The position numbers and the translations under genes were made by a program. The notes under the pieces are model-generated. The model saw nothing but the letters and a program-made list of their open reading frames with translations, ran no database searches and was not told the DNA's origin. A DNA stretch of 36,039 nucleotides from Magnetococcales bacterium (GTDB lineage Bacteria > Pseudomonadota > Magnetococcia > Magnetococcales > Magnetaquicoccaceae): the NCBI GenBank assembly GCA_015232825.1, contig JADFYY010000011.1:1-36039 (forward strand), written 5' to 3'. Shown piece by piece: positions 8,487-17,801 of this stretch; the stretch's first letter is position 1, and each line of letters begins with the position of its first letter.

Positions 8487-8589
8487 GATCCGAATAAGGG
8501 GCGAAGCTCGGTTCCGTTGTAAAAAATTGGCATTAAATTTGCAAATAAAACCTGTAACCAATCTGTCTGATCCTTAAGTTAGGAGCGCG

Positions 8590-9504
8590 ATGATGCCATC
8601 CGATTCACCCAAGCTGCCAGATATTCCTGAGCCCTATCTTCAGGCGGTCGCCGCGCTTTCAAAAAATACCACCTATTTATGGAAAGCCTTTGTCTCATTA
8701 AAAGCGGATAAAAATGAGTTTGTTTGCCAAATCCGTCAATCCACATATCAGAGAATCCAGGGGGAACTCAATACCCTTAGTGAGGCCGGATTTTTTGAAT
8801 TTAATATCCTTTACGGTTTGTCTGGTCAGGAAAAGTCGGTCATAAAGCTTGAAATAACAAGGATAAGCAATCCATTCAAGGAAATGATTCGGTTATTCGA
8901 TGTCAAACAAGATGTCAGTCACTCTCCGGTTGCAAATGAGAGACCTCCAAGCGCGAAAGTAACCCCTTTGCTTCAATCCTCTTCGCATCCGCTGGCTAAA
9001 TCGCTCAAATGGTATTTTATTGCAGGAGTCCTGATTTTGATTGGCGGATGGTATCAGATCCAGGAACTATCCGCACCCGCGCCAGTTGTGGTTCAACAAC
9101 AGCCAATGGACTCTTCTCCCAAGCCCGTCATTCAAACCCCGGTTTCCACTCCACCCATTCAATTGCATATTCCGAAAGGGTTCACGCATGCAGTTATGAA
9201 GTTTTCTGATCAAGGGGATCGGGGCCCTGATGAGAGCGAGCCAAGTTTGATCATGACGCAAAACGTTGTGGTGGATATGGAACGTGCCAGCCTTTATGCC
9301 ACGCCTTCCTTTCATGGCCTTTTGTTGAAAGAGTTGACGCAAGGTCAGCTTTTGCGGGTACTTTGGGAGAAAAATGGCTGGCTGCAAGTTACGGATTCGG
9401 CTAATATGAGTGGATGGGTGGCAACCTATGCGACACGAGATGTTGCCACTGGACGTCGTATCACACTTTCCGACCACCTTTCTGCGGTTAATCCTTCGCC
9501 ATGA
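8590..9504 (+). CDS. Single-pass membrane protein with periplasmic SH3b domain
   Basis: The product has 304 residues. AGGAG ends 4 bases before the first ATG; a second ATG follows directly. Residues 1-135 are cytoplasmic with no family I recognise. A single transmembrane segment covers about residues 142-158 (WYFIAGVLILIGGWYQI), then a Pro/Val-rich linker (about 165-195). A C-terminal bacterial SH3 domain spans about residues 226-285: RASLYATPSFHGLLLKELT, GQLLRVLWEKNGWLQVTD and MSGWVATYAT are typical of the fold. Such domains often bind peptidoglycan or proteins. The stop overlaps the dapE start as ATGA, so the two are translationally coupled. A link to cell-wall precursor supply through DapE is plausible but inferred. 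Confidence 0.8.
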   Translation: MMPSDSPKLPDIPEPYLQAVAALSKNTTYLWKAFVSLKADKNEFVCQIRQSTYQRIQGELNTLSEAGFFEFNILYGLSGQEKSVIKLEITRISNPFKEMIRLFDVKQDVSHSPVANERPPSAKVTPLLQSSSHPLAKSLKWYFIAGVLILIGGWYQIQELSAPAPVVVQQQPMDSSPKPVIQTPVSTPPIQLHIPKGFTHAVMKFSDQGDRGPDESEPSLIMTQNVVVDMERASLYATPSFHGLLLKELTQGQLLRVLWEKNGWLQVTDSANMSGWVATYATRDVATGRRITLSDHLSAVNPSP

Positions 9505-10664
9505 ACGAATCCATTTCAGACTTTTCGCCAGCAGCCTTGGCAGCGCAACTGATCCGCATCCCTTCTGTCACCCCTGTGGATGCCGGGTGTCAGGAGATTT
9601 TAATTCAGCGTTTGCAGGCTTTGGGCTTTGAGATTCATCGTCTGCGTTTTGGTGTGGTGGAGAATTTTTATGCCCGGTTGGGGAGTCAGGGGAAAAATTT
9701 CTGCCTTGCAGGGCATACCGATGTGGTGCCTCCAGGCGACCTGACGCAATGGCGGTGCAATCCGTTTGCCGGTTTTATCGAAAATGGACGCTTAATCGGA
9801 CGTGGGGCCGCTGACATGAAAGGGGGAATGGCTGCCATGGTCGTGGCTGTGGAGCGGTTTTTAGCTTTGCATCCTGATTTCTCCCATTATCACAGCCTTT
9901 CATTTCTGGTTACGGGCGATGAAGAGGCCGATGCCTATGATGGAACCGTCAAGGTGCTGGAATGGTTGGCGGAGCGGGGTGAGGTGTTGGATTTCTGTCT
10001 GGTGGGTGAACCCACCAGTGCCGAGACTCTGGGCGATTGTTTTAAAATCGGTCGTCGCGGCTCAGTCAATGGTGTGATTCGGTTTCATGGACGTCAGGGG
10101 CATGTGGCCCATCCCCATCTGGCTGACAATCCGATCCATCGGGCCATGTCGTTGTTGGCGCGTATCGCCTTGCTCCGTTTTGATGAAGGCGATCTCCATT
10201 TTCCTCCCAGTTCTTTACAGATGACCACTCTGCAAGCCGGTGATGGAACCAACAATGTCATTCCCGGTTTGTTGACCGTTCAATTCAATATTCGTTTCAG
10301 TCCAGCCAGCACCCCAGACTCTTTGGAGGCGGTGATTCGCGAGGTTTTGGATGCGGGTGATCTACCGATGGGTTATGAGTTGACCATGAAGGTGTCGGGT
10401 CTGCCTTTCATCACCCAAAGCGGCGTGTTGGGAGCCTGTTTGGATCAGGCGGTGCGTGAGATTTTGGATACGGTTCCGGTTCCCTCCACGGGTGGTGGCA
10501 CTTCAGATGCTCGCTTTATCTCCAAGGTGTGTCCGCAAACCTTGGAGCTTGGTCTGGTGGGTAAAACCATTCACAAGGTCAATGAGTCTGTCTCAGTCGC
10601 TGATTTGGACCGGTTGACCGAGGTATATCAACGGGTGTTGGAGATTCTGTTCTATCGTTCTTAA
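9501..10664 (+). CDS. dapE: Succinyl-diaminopimelate desuccinylase
   Basis: The 387-residue enzyme is an M20-family dinuclear zinc hydrolase. It converts N-succinyl-LL-diaminopimelate to LL-diaminopimelate and succinate in lysine and peptidoglycan synthesis. Metal and catalytic residues are visible: His72 and Asp74 in [10 protein letters not shown], Asp105 in GAADMKGGM, the catalytic Glu pair 141-142 in TGDEEADA, Glu170 in VGEPT, and a late histidine in GKTIHKVNE. The dimerisation-domain signature [20 protein letters not shown] and GTNNVIPG are also present. Length fits the family (about 375-390). The start overlaps the SH3b gene stop. The stop codon overlaps the rimK stop on the opposite strand over four bases (TTAA). 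Confidence 0.96.
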   Translation: MNESISDFSPAALAAQLIRIPSVTPVDAGCQEILIQRLQALGFEIHRLRFGVVENFYARLGSQGKNFCLAGHTDVVPPGDLTQWRCNPFAGFIENGRLIGRGAADMKGGMAAMVVAVERFLALHPDFSHYHSLSFLVTGDEEADAYDGTVKVLEWLAERGEVLDFCLVGEPTSAETLGDCFKIGRRGSVNGVIRFHGRQGHVAHPHLADNPIHRAMSLLARIALLRFDEGDLHFPPSSLQMTTLQAGDGTNNVIPGLLTVQFNIRFSPASTPDSLEAVIREVLDAGDLPMGYELTMKVSGLPFITQSGVLGACLDQAVREILDTVPVPSTGGGTSDARFISKVCPQTLELGLVGKTIHKVNESVSVADLDRLTEVYQRVLEILFYRS

Positions 10665-11581
10665 GTTGGCTTCTTGAGGAGGCGGTGCCGCGATTTTGCC
10701 GTTTGTTTGTGGTGTTGTACCTCTAAAAATCGGATGATCTTGCCAGCCACATCGATCCCGGTGGCCTTTTCGAGCCCTTCTAGTCCTGGTGAGGAGTTGA
10801 TCTCCATGACCAAAGGGCCACGATTTGAGCGTAGCATATCCACACCCGCCACATTCAACCCCATGAGTCGTGCCGAACGGACGGCTGTTTGACGTTCTTG
10901 GGGCGTGATACGGATCGATCTGGCCTGTCCCCCCCGATGAAGATTGGAACGAAAATCCTCCTCATTGCCTTGCCGCATCATAGCGGCCACCACCCGTTCG
11001 CCGATGACCAAACAACGAATATCCGCAGAGCCAGCCTCTTTGATATACTCTTGTACCAAAATATTGGCGTCCATGCCGCGAAACGCCTCGATCATGCTTT
11101 TGGCTGAACGGTGGGTTTCGGCCAGAACCACCCCGATCCCTTGGGTTCCTTCCAGAAGTTTGATCACCACAGGTGCGCTGCCGACCATGTGGATCAAGTC
11201 ATCGGTGAATTGGGTGGCATGGGCGAATCCTGTCACGGGCAGTCCGATACCATCGCGAGAAAGCAGTTGCAAACAGCGCAGTTTATCACGGGATTTGGCA
11301 ATGGATTCACTGCTGTTGAGTGGATAGACTCCCATCATCTCGAATTGATTCAAGACCGCCAGTCCATAAAAGGTGATGGAGGCCCCGATGCGGGGGATTA
11401 CCGCATCAAAACCGGTGAGATCTTTGCCTCCGTACCGCAGCATGGGTTGGTTGGAGGAGATGTTCATGTAGACCTTCAGCGTGTCGATGATCACCACTTC
11501 GTGACCATGCTGATGGGCCGCTTCCACCAGACGTTGATGTGAATACAAGGATGGATTTCTGGCTAAAATGGCAATTTTCAT
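10661..11581 (-). CDS. rimK: RimK-type ATP-grasp ligase (S6 glutamate ligase)
   Basis: The 306-residue protein matches RimK, which adds glutamates to the C-terminus of ribosomal protein S6. The N-terminal part has [17 protein letters not shown] and [20 protein letters not shown]. The ATP-grasp part has [39 protein letters not shown] and the metal-binding end [18 protein letters not shown]. Length agrees with the family (about 300). The ATG overlaps the stop of the retropepsin-like gene upstream (ATGA), so the two form an operon. The same pairing, with RimB, is known from the rimABK operon of Pseudomonas. The last 15 residues are basic. RimK paralogues can act on other substrates, so the exact target is not proven. 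Confidence 0.93.
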   Translation of the reverse strand: MKIAILARNPSLYSHQRLVEAAHQHGHEVVIIDTLKVYMNISSNQPMLRYGGKDLTGFDAVIPRIGASITFYGLAVLNQFEMMGVYPLNSSESIAKSRDKLRCLQLLSRDGIGLPVTGFAHATQFTDDLIHMVGSAPVVIKLLEGTQGIGVVLAETHRSAKSMIEAFRGMDANILVQEYIKEAGSADIRCLVIGERVVAAMMRQGNEEDFRSNLHRGGQARSIRITPQERQTAVRSARLMGLNVAGVDMLRSNRGPLVMEINSSPGLEGLEKATGIDVAGKIIRFLEVQHHKQTAKSRHRLLKKPT

Positions 11582-12072
11582 TTTCCCTCGGTTTTGCTTC
11601 CCGACAACAGAAACGAGCGTGCCGGGTCTACTAAAAATTTTTTGCGAATGGCTGTCCGTCCCACCAGCATGCGGAACCCCAGAAGTGCGCGGTCGGTTAA
11701 GGTGACTTCGACATTCATCTCTCGCTCTCCCAATAGCAGGCGTGTCAGTATGACGAAACGATATTCCTGCTTGCCACCGGAATTGACCACCATGCGACTG
11801 TCTACCAAGGGAGCTTCACACTGGATTTCCGGTTTGATTTTGTGTTGGAGTGGAAGGATGCGAAAGCGTACATATTGCAACCCTTCTTTGGTAATGATCT
11901 GGGGATCTAGGGCGTGCAGGGCTGAAGTTCTGGCTCCGGTATCAACTTTGACTTTGATCCTGGGCACTCCCAGATCTGGCAGTTCTGCCCACTCCCGCCA
12001 GCCAATGATCGACGGGCGATTTTTTTTGTTGATAACCGAACCGGTTTTCATGTTGACCGCCAAGGATTCCAT
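11578..12072 (-). CDS. Retropepsin-like RimB-type peptidase (Zn_protease family)
   Basis: This is a small protein of the family once named ATP-dependent zinc protease (pfam05618). It is now viewed as aspartic-protease-like because of its DTGA motif, here [14 protein letters not shown]. The conserved entry [14 protein letters not shown] and the end [20 protein letters not shown] are also present. It precedes rimK and overlaps its start, as RimB does in rimABK operons, where it is thought to counteract or tune S6 glutamylation. The start is uncertain. ATG at 12072 is used; a TTG at 12087 has a GGGGG 4 bases upstream, and ATG at 12051 begins close to the conserved domain. The first in-frame ATG (12144) lies upstream of a TATAAT-like box and is unlikely. 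Confidence 0.85.
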   Translation of the reverse strand: MESLAVNMKTGSVINKKNRPSIIGWREWAELPDLGVPRIKVKVDTGARTSALHALDPQIITKEGLQYVRFRILPLQHKIKPEIQCEAPLVDSRMVVNSGGKQEYRFVILTRLLLGEREMNVEVTLTDRALLGFRMLVGRTAIRKKFLVDPARSFLLSGSKTEGK

Positions 12073-12127
12073 AAAAAAATTTTTCAAAGATACCCCCTTT
12101 CGTGCTGGACGCAGTATAGTCTGTCCG

Positions 12128-12133
12128 ATTATA
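12128..12133 (-). promoter_or_regulatory. Candidate -10 box for the retropepsin-rimK operon
   Basis: A consensus TATAAT lies on the minus strand about 55-60 bases before the likely start, with an A-rich tract upstream that could act as an UP element. The -35 region does not match well. Confidence 0.35.
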
Positions 12134-12174
12134 TGGACCAACAAGTTTTTTTTTGATTTTTTATTGGAGGGTTT

Positions 12175-12969
12175 ATGTCCATAAGAAAATTAGGGCGGGT
12201 TTTGATTGTGGCCGGTTCCGATCCCGTGGCCGGGGCCGGGTTGCAGGCCGACCTCAAAACCGTGACCGCTCTGGGCGGGTATGGCATGACCGCCGTCACG
12301 GCAATCACCGTGCAGGACACCCAAAACGTCTTCAAGGTTGTGGCATTGGATCCAGACCTCGTGGGTCAACAAATTCGAGTTTGCCTCCAGGATATCGGGG
12401 CCGATTGTATCAAATTGGGAATGTTGGCCACTCAAGAGATTGTCGCCGTTGTGGCAAAAGTGCTGGCAGAGTTTCCTCATATTCCCGTCGTGGCCGATCC
12501 AGTGCTGGCCGGAACCGGTGGTGGCGTTTTGTTGGAAAAGGGGGGATATGATCTCTTCATGACCGCACTTTTGCCTCGCTTGACCCTCTTGACTCCCAAT
12601 CTGCCAGAATCCGCTGCCCTGACCGGGTTGACGGTCGTTTCGTTGCCAGAGATGGAGCAGGCGGCCAGACGGTTGCAAGCATTGGGATCGGGTGCGGTAT
12701 TGGTGACCGGTGGCCACTTAGAGGGCGCGGTGGTGACGGATGTTTTGGTGACAGAGCGAGATGTGGATTATTTCCAGGCATCTCGTTTGCCGGGACCGGG
12801 CTTTCATGGTACAGGCTGTGTGCTGGCCTCTGCCATTGCGACCCATTTGGCTTTTGGTCGCTCCGTGCGTGATGCGGTCATGGCTGCGCGGCTACACGTT
12901 AGAGAGACTATGACCAATAGTTTGGATTTGGGGAAAGGTCAACGGTTGCTGTGGGTTCAAACAAACTAA
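12175..12969 (+). CDS. thiD: Hydroxymethylpyrimidine / phosphomethylpyrimidine kinase
   Basis: The 264-residue enzyme phosphorylates hydroxymethylpyrimidine twice in thiamine synthesis. It belongs to the ribokinase-like fold. Signature residues are present: VLIVAGSDPVAGAGLQADLK with the substrate-binding loop, GGYGMTAVTAITVQDTQ, VVADPVLAGTGGG, LLTPNLPESAAL, and the anion-hole/catalytic stretch LPGPGFHGTGCVLASAIA. A strong GGAGG lies 7-8 bases before the ATG. It is divergent from the retropepsin gene and ends 12 bases before the stop of the convergent glycosylation operon. No thiamine riboswitch was seen upstream, so control by thiamine pyrophosphate through RNA is not supported. A variant motif (DPVAGAG instead of DSGGGAG) is conservative. 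Confidence 0.93.
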   Translation: MSIRKLGRVLIVAGSDPVAGAGLQADLKTVTALGGYGMTAVTAITVQDTQNVFKVVALDPDLVGQQIRVCLQDIGADCIKLGMLATQEIVAVVAKVLAEFPHIPVVADPVLAGTGGGVLLEKGGYDLFMTALLPRLTLLTPNLPESAALTGLTVVSLPEMEQAARRLQALGSGAVLVTGGHLEGAVVTDVLVTERDVDYFQASRLPGPGFHGTGCVLASAIATHLAFGRSVRDAVMAARLHVRETMTNSLDLGKGQRLLWVQTN

Positions 12970-12981
12970 AGGGTAAAACAG

Positions 12982-15849
12982 CTAGTTGGCGTCCAACACA
13001 AACCTGCGCCGGATATAGAGCGCGTCCCCCCACGATGCGTGCCAGGGACAGGTGAGTGCGACACGGATAAAGCCTTGTTCTTCGAGAAAATCATCCATTT
13101 CATCAATCTGCGCACATCCCGTATACAGCTCTTCAAAATTGACTTCTACATTGATGGCCTCGATGTGACGCAATTGTTCGCAAGCCCCGCGTAGTGCCGC
13201 CAGTTCGGCACCTTGGATATCCAGCGAGAGAATCGTATAGTGGGTCGGATCCAAATGAAATTCAGCCATTAGGTCATCCAGAGGGGATGTTTCCACCTCT
13301 ACGCTCCCCACCTCGACAATAGATGGGTAATGGGTGTTGTGTCGGGCTGGGGGCAAAATGGAACTGCTCATGTCCGCAGACATCAAATGCAATGACGTAA
13401 CTCCTGCGCGATCCGATACGGCCCGCAAGATGGTGAAGAGGTCTGGTTGTTGGCCGACCGTGGCGACCAGCCGGGTATATACGGCTGGATTGGCTTCGAT
13501 GAAGACAATGGGTGAGATCCCCATGGCCCGGTAGGTGGCCAGTTCACCCCCTTCATGGGCACCAATATGAATGACCCCCTTGGGAACAATGGCATGCCGT
13601 TTCAATTCGGCGGCAAGATCGATCATGGTTTTGGAATGGTTGAACAAGAGCGGTATCAAACGCCCATGAATGGCCAGACAAAGATCCCCGGTATCCGGTT
13701 CTGTCCCGGTTGATAGATCAATCAAGTTGTTGTTTTTAATTGAAAATAAATAATACCCTTTGCCTGTAAGAAAAGGACGCAGTTTTGGAAATCCCTCTGG
13801 CGTGGCAATCATGGCGATGGTGTCGATTCGGGCGTGTTTGAACAGACGCGCACTCCCTTTCAGTAGATCAAAGGGGTCTTCTTCGGCCCCTAGATGGAGC
13901 AGATTGATATGGGATATTCCTTTGGTTCGATAAAAATGGTCCACATCTGTCAGTGAGCGTGAAAGGGTGTGAATGGTATGGTCTGCATTGGCCTTGAGAA
14001 CCGCGCGGGTCCAGATCACGGAACAGTCGCCAAGATGACAGATAACGGCTTTTTGATGCAGAAAATGGTCAATCAGCCACTGCTCCGAGGCTGATATGGA
14101 TTTCGGTTTGTCTAATAAATTCAATAAAATATCGTTGTTCCACGGGTCAAAGGGAAAGAGACCTCCCGAAGCAAAATCAGGACAAAAGCAACGTACCTTT
14201 GGCGAATAAGCAAGCATGCAGGCCATCATGGAAAAGGTGCTGATCGATATGGCGATGAGATCGGCGTGACGCAACATCTCAAAATCGATTAAGTATTCGG
14301 CCCCCTTGATGGGAGTTGGTGCAATCAGGGTATCGCTGACAGGGTGAAACCGGGCAAAAGCCGTTACCAAGGATGGGTCATCGCTGGCCACGTACAGGAT
14401 GGGATGGTTCAAACTCTCCCAGATGGTGTCTAGCCATGCGAGATACCATTCCGCAGGTGCGATCCGAAACTGTCCATAGCCGTAATCACCGCGACGCAGA
14501 TGGAGCGCGACCAGTGTGGCCCCAGGCACAGAAGTTTGACGCAACCGCCTTAAGGCATCCTCAATGGTGGGGGCCACCCGTTGGCTGAGAGTAAAGCTGG
14601 ATTGCCAAAGGGAACGATAAGGGGCTAATGTCGCTGTGTGACCAATGAAATATCCAAAGATATCCACGTTCACCAAAGGTTCAACCGCTTTTGGTTCCAA
14701 CAGGGCGAACCAATCAACCGCTTTCTCGTCAATGGAACGGCACTCTCGTGATGGCAAAGGATCATCCAAATCAAACAGGTAACGACCAATCCAGATTGGG
14801 GTTTGCACTTCTAGGTTATGTCGGGCGGCATAGCAACGCATGAAACCATACTGAAAAAGTTGGTTGGCAAACCGTCCATAGATGCCCAGTCTTGTGGAGG
14901 TGATGCAATGGCGGTTCATGTCTGGGGAGCGAGGTGGTGGCGGTTCGCCCCAGGCCAGTCGCATCCCTAATAGGCCGTGACGTGTGAACGCTTCCGCACT
15001 GCCCTCATTGAGCTGCATCGCCCGCTTCCAAGATTGCATGGCCATGAGCGGTTGTTGCGTGTTTTCAAACTCTTGGGCAGCGTGTACCGCCGCATTAAAG
15101 GCGTTGGCAATGCCTGAATGGTGGGCCATGGTGAGCGCGTCGGCTAGTTCCGTGTTGCCTGCATCCAAAAGGTTTTGTCTGGTTGTGTCAAAAACCTGTT
15201 TGTCAAGTGTGCCGCTATGGGCTTGCGAGAAGATGGCCGTTAAAATGGAGATCACCCCTTCTGTGTGGAACTCTTGGGTGTTGCGTGCAATATAATGGCT
15301 GTTGGTAAAACTTTCACAGGAGTCCTGATAGTCGGGAATGGGAAGCAGACCGTGGGGGGTGATGCGGTAAAGGAGAAAGCCATGCTGGGTCAACAGAAAA
15401 TATAAATCATGAAAAAAAGTGCGTGTATGGATACTGGTATTGGAAAATTTAAATTGAATCACACGGGTTTTGGCGAGTGCATCGCCAAATCCTTTTAATA
15501 CCGTCCATTCGTCTTCTTTGAGATCGATTTTGACGATGTCAATGTGGCGTTCTGCCAGTTCTTGTCGCCAATAATCGGCAAAGGGTCGTTTCTTGAAGTT
15601 AACCTCGGTGGGTTCAAAAATGTGAATCTCTATGTTGGGGAATTTTTGGCGCAACGGGTGCGCATGGAGCCCAGCCGTCTCCCCAATCGCAATGGCCAGC
15701 ATTGGCGTGACATCGAGTTGACTGGTGAGTATGTCTACCTCTTGTTCAATGTTTTCTGTTTGATATCCTTTGCCAAGTGCGTGGGCAATATTGGTTGCCA
15801 GATTGCTCAACAGATGGCTCAACTCTATGGGGAATAGCCCTTTATCCAT
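12982..15849 (-). CDS. Multi-module FkbM methyltransferase-like / GT11 fucosyltransferase-like protein
   Basis: The product has 955 residues and at least four modules. Module 1 (about 1-190) resembles the C-terminal half of FkbM methyltransferases (IDIVKIDLKEDEWTVLKGF, RVIQFKFSNTSIHTRTFF, YRITPHGLLPIPDY). Its SAM-binding half looks shortened. A helical TPR-like stretch follows (about 220-310). Module 2 (about 315-590) is GT11 alpha-1,2-fucosyltransferase-like: GRFANQLFQYGFMRCYA, the GDP-fucose motif HLRRGDYGYGQF, and ADLIAISISTFSMMACML. Module 3 (about 600-730) is another shortened FkbM-like segment (INLLHLGAEEDPFDLLKGS). Module 4 (about 750-955) is a complete FkbM domain: GVIHIGAHEGGELATYRAMG, VFIEANP, ILSLDIQGAELAALRGA. 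AAGGA precedes the ATG. It is the last gene of the glycosylation operon, 36 bases after the GT41 gene. Probable role: fucosyl transfer and O-methylation of a surface glycan. Confidence 0.82.
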   Translation of the reverse strand: MDKGLFPIELSHLLSNLATNIAHALGKGYQTENIEQEVDILTSQLDVTPMLAIAIGETAGLHAHPLRQKFPNIEIHIFEPTEVNFKKRPFADYWRQELAERHIDIVKIDLKEDEWTVLKGFGDALAKTRVIQFKFSNTSIHTRTFFHDLYFLLTQHGFLLYRITPHGLLPIPDYQDSCESFTNSHYIARNTQEFHTEGVISILTAIFSQAHSGTLDKQVFDTTRQNLLDAGNTELADALTMAHHSGIANAFNAAVHAAQEFENTQQPLMAMQSWKRAMQLNEGSAEAFTRHGLLGMRLAWGEPPPPRSPDMNRHCITSTRLGIYGRFANQLFQYGFMRCYAARHNLEVQTPIWIGRYLFDLDDPLPSRECRSIDEKAVDWFALLEPKAVEPLVNVDIFGYFIGHTATLAPYRSLWQSSFTLSQRVAPTIEDALRRLRQTSVPGATLVALHLRRGDYGYGQFRIAPAEWYLAWLDTIWESLNHPILYVASDDPSLVTAFARFHPVSDTLIAPTPIKGAEYLIDFEMLRHADLIAISISTFSMMACMLAYSPKVRCFCPDFASGGLFPFDPWNNDILLNLLDKPKSISASEQWLIDHFLHQKAVICHLGDCSVIWTRAVLKANADHTIHTLSRSLTDVDHFYRTKGISHINLLHLGAEEDPFDLLKGSARLFKHARIDTIAMIATPEGFPKLRPFLTGKGYYLFSIKNNNLIDLSTGTEPDTGDLCLAIHGRLIPLLFNHSKTMIDLAAELKRHAIVPKGVIHIGAHEGGELATYRAMGISPIVFIEANPAVYTRLVATVGQQPDLFTILRAVSDRAGVTSLHLMSADMSSSILPPARHNTHYPSIVEVGSVEVETSPLDDLMAEFHLDPTHYTILSLDIQGAELAALRGACEQLRHIEAINVEVNFEELYTGCAQIDEMDDFLEEQGFIRVALTCPWHASWGDALYIRRRFVLDAN

Positions 15850-15885
15850 TTTATGGAATCCTTGATACCAACATTGAGTAATGAA

Positions 15886-17799
15886 TCAAGACCACAACCG
15901 ACCATCTCCAGGCATGTATCGCAACCGGTTTTTCTCACTCAACTGTTTTGTGTAGGCCGCAACCAGTTCGTCCACGCTTTTACACCAAACCCCCTCCTGA
16001 TCCAACTCAATGCCGATTTCTTGATAATTTTCAAGGTTGAATAAATTGGGTCGTGGCACCCGATTTTGCCGAAAATCCTCCCGCAATTGTTCAAACAATC
16101 CCTCCAGATGTTTGGCTAAACCCGGCATGTCAAACAATCGGCACGTTTCACGTCCAGCTTGCAAACGCTGACGAAAGCCCTGCAATAACGCCCGATTGGT
16201 GGCAAGTTCCACAGCACGGGCCTCGAACTCTTCAGGAGAGTGACAAACCAGTTCCGCCAAACCAGCCGAACTGACCAGACTGCCGCAAACCCGTGACGCA
16301 AAGCTGAGTCCAGATAAGGTTAAGATCGGCACACCCATCCACAAGGCATCCGAGGCCGTGGTGTGGGCACCATACGGAAAAGAGTCCAATACCAAATCCG
16401 CCAATGGATAACGGGCCAGATGGTCCCAATTCGCAATCATGGGTGCGAAAACCAAACGATGAGAGCCAATCCCCTGTGCCGTGGCCAACTCAAGCAATCG
16501 ATTCCGCGCCGTATCGTTTTCATACAGCAACCACATCACGCTCTCTGGCACTCGATGGAGAATGCGACACCAAATCTCCCAAGTGAACGCCGTGATCTTG
16601 CGCACCCCATTGAAACAACAGAATACCATAGATTCCTCTGGCAAGCCAACGTCTCGTCGAGAGGGACGATGGGAGGAGATTGCACGCCGACGATCATTGG
16701 GCTGATAGCAGGGGAGTCGCAACACCCGTTCCGAATAGAAAATTTCATACCCTTCTGGCACAATAAATCCATCGGCAATGAGGTACTGATGGTACGGGCT
16801 GGCCATGGTCCCTGGATATCCGAGCCAATTGACAATGACCGGTGCAGGACGCATGGCGAGCATTTTCAACCGGGCCGTGTGGGTGTATCCGTTTACATCC
16901 ACTAAAATCTCAATTTGGTCAGCCACAATCCGTGCGGCGGCTTCTTCGTCTGGCAAAAAGGCCAAATCGCACCAATGCTCCGCCACTGCCCGGATTCGAT
17001 GATGAATCGGATCATCGACTGGCTGGCCTGTATAATAAAAAAACAGCTCCACTCGTTCACGGTCGTGCAGTTCAAACAGATCGACCATCAACAGACCAAT
17101 GGCATGCATGCGCAAGTCGGAAGAGAGATACCCAACCCGTGGACGGCGGGTGGCCTGGAGGTGTCGTAACGGCTCATGGGTATCTAGAAAGGTCTTGGAG
17201 GGTTGCTTGAATTCTGTTTTGTTGTACATGCGGGCATTGGCCAGTTGCAACAGTGGGTCATCGCTGTAGGCCGCCAAAGAGAGCGGGGCAAAACCGGTCA
17301 TTAACTGTTTTTTGGGACAGTTGGTAAATGGGGCGATAACCGGCCATTGGCACTGCTGCTGGCGGGAACTGATCCAATGCTCCATCACGTCGTGCTGTCG
17401 GGGAAGTAGCTCTAAACTCTGTTGCAAGGCCGCCTCAACGCGGGTGGCATCCGCAACACGGCCAATTTGTTTGAGTGCGGAGTTTTTGTAATTCAAGTTG
17501 TCTGGGGTGAGTTGCCCCAGTCGCTCTACCAGTTGTCGCCAACAGGCAACCGCCTCATCCTTAGCCCCCAACTGCTCTAGGATACCGCCTAAATTAATCC
17601 TGGCGGCATGAAAATCAGGATGCAGTCGCAGAGCCTCGCTGTAGGCGTGTCGTGCTGCAGGCCAATCTGGAATGGAGCTGAGGGCAACCCCAAGATTATA
17701 CCAAACCAGTTGTTCGTAAGGGTGGCCAACATTGTGCGCCAACCACTCCTGATAGATCTCAACCCTTTGTGGATGATCGGCGGTTAATTCAGGCACCAT
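15886..17799 (-). CDS. TPR-containing GT41 (SPINDLY / O-GlcNAc-transferase-like) glycosyltransferase, third copy
   Basis: The product has 637 residues. The ATG at 17799 lies two bases after the upstream stop, with GGAG 8 bases before it. Upstream in-frame codons would overlap the preceding gene. Two to three TPR-like repeats (about 20-110; YNLGVALSSIPDWPAARHAY) precede the GT41 catalytic domain. Visible motifs are VGYLSSDLRMHAIGLLMVDL with the histidine equivalent to human OGT His498, VDVNGYTHTARL, VNWLGYPGTMASPYHQYLIA, CFNGVRKITAFTW with the conserved catalytic lysine, and HTTASDALWMGVPIL with the HTT nucleotide-binding residues. It is homologous to both halves of the neighbour at 17802-22211. 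GT41 enzymes add a sugar to Ser/Thr of proteins; bacterial members often modify flagellins or surface proteins. The acceptor is unknown. Confidence 0.92.
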   Translation of the reverse strand: MVPELTADHPQRVEIYQEWLAHNVGHPYEQLVWYNLGVALSSIPDWPAARHAYSEALRLHPDFHAARINLGGILEQLGAKDEAVACWRQLVERLGQLTPDNLNYKNSALKQIGRVADATRVEAALQQSLELLPRQHDVMEHWISSRQQQCQWPVIAPFTNCPKKQLMTGFAPLSLAAYSDDPLLQLANARMYNKTEFKQPSKTFLDTHEPLRHLQATRRPRVGYLSSDLRMHAIGLLMVDLFELHDRERVELFFYYTGQPVDDPIHHRIRAVAEHWCDLAFLPDEEAAARIVADQIEILVDVNGYTHTARLKMLAMRPAPVIVNWLGYPGTMASPYHQYLIADGFIVPEGYEIFYSERVLRLPCYQPNDRRRAISSHRPSRRDVGLPEESMVFCCFNGVRKITAFTWEIWCRILHRVPESVMWLLYENDTARNRLLELATAQGIGSHRLVFAPMIANWDHLARYPLADLVLDSFPYGAHTTASDALWMGVPILTLSGLSFASRVCGSLVSSAGLAELVCHSPEEFEARAVELATNRALLQGFRQRLQAGRETCRLFDMPGLAKHLEGLFEQLREDFRQNRVPRPNLFNLENYQEIGIELDQEGVWCKSVDELVAAYTKQLSEKNRLRYMPGDGRLWS

Positions 17800-17801
17800 T
17801 C

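Larger units (their letters stand above)
8218..8589. other. Divergent intergenic region, 372 bases
   Basis: This AT-rich spacer lies between the minus-strand pump operon and the plus-strand SH3b-dapE pair. It holds two promoter candidates, one per direction (8308-8337 and 8481-8486). No RNA gene, repeat or convincing coding frame was seen; a 92-codon plus-strand frame starting at 8193 has no ribosome-binding site and is low-complexity. Confidence 0.6.

Noticed and set aside
12100-12174. Thiamine pyrophosphate riboswitch before thiD
   Set aside because: The short leader lacks the conserved CUGAGA-type element and room for the fold.
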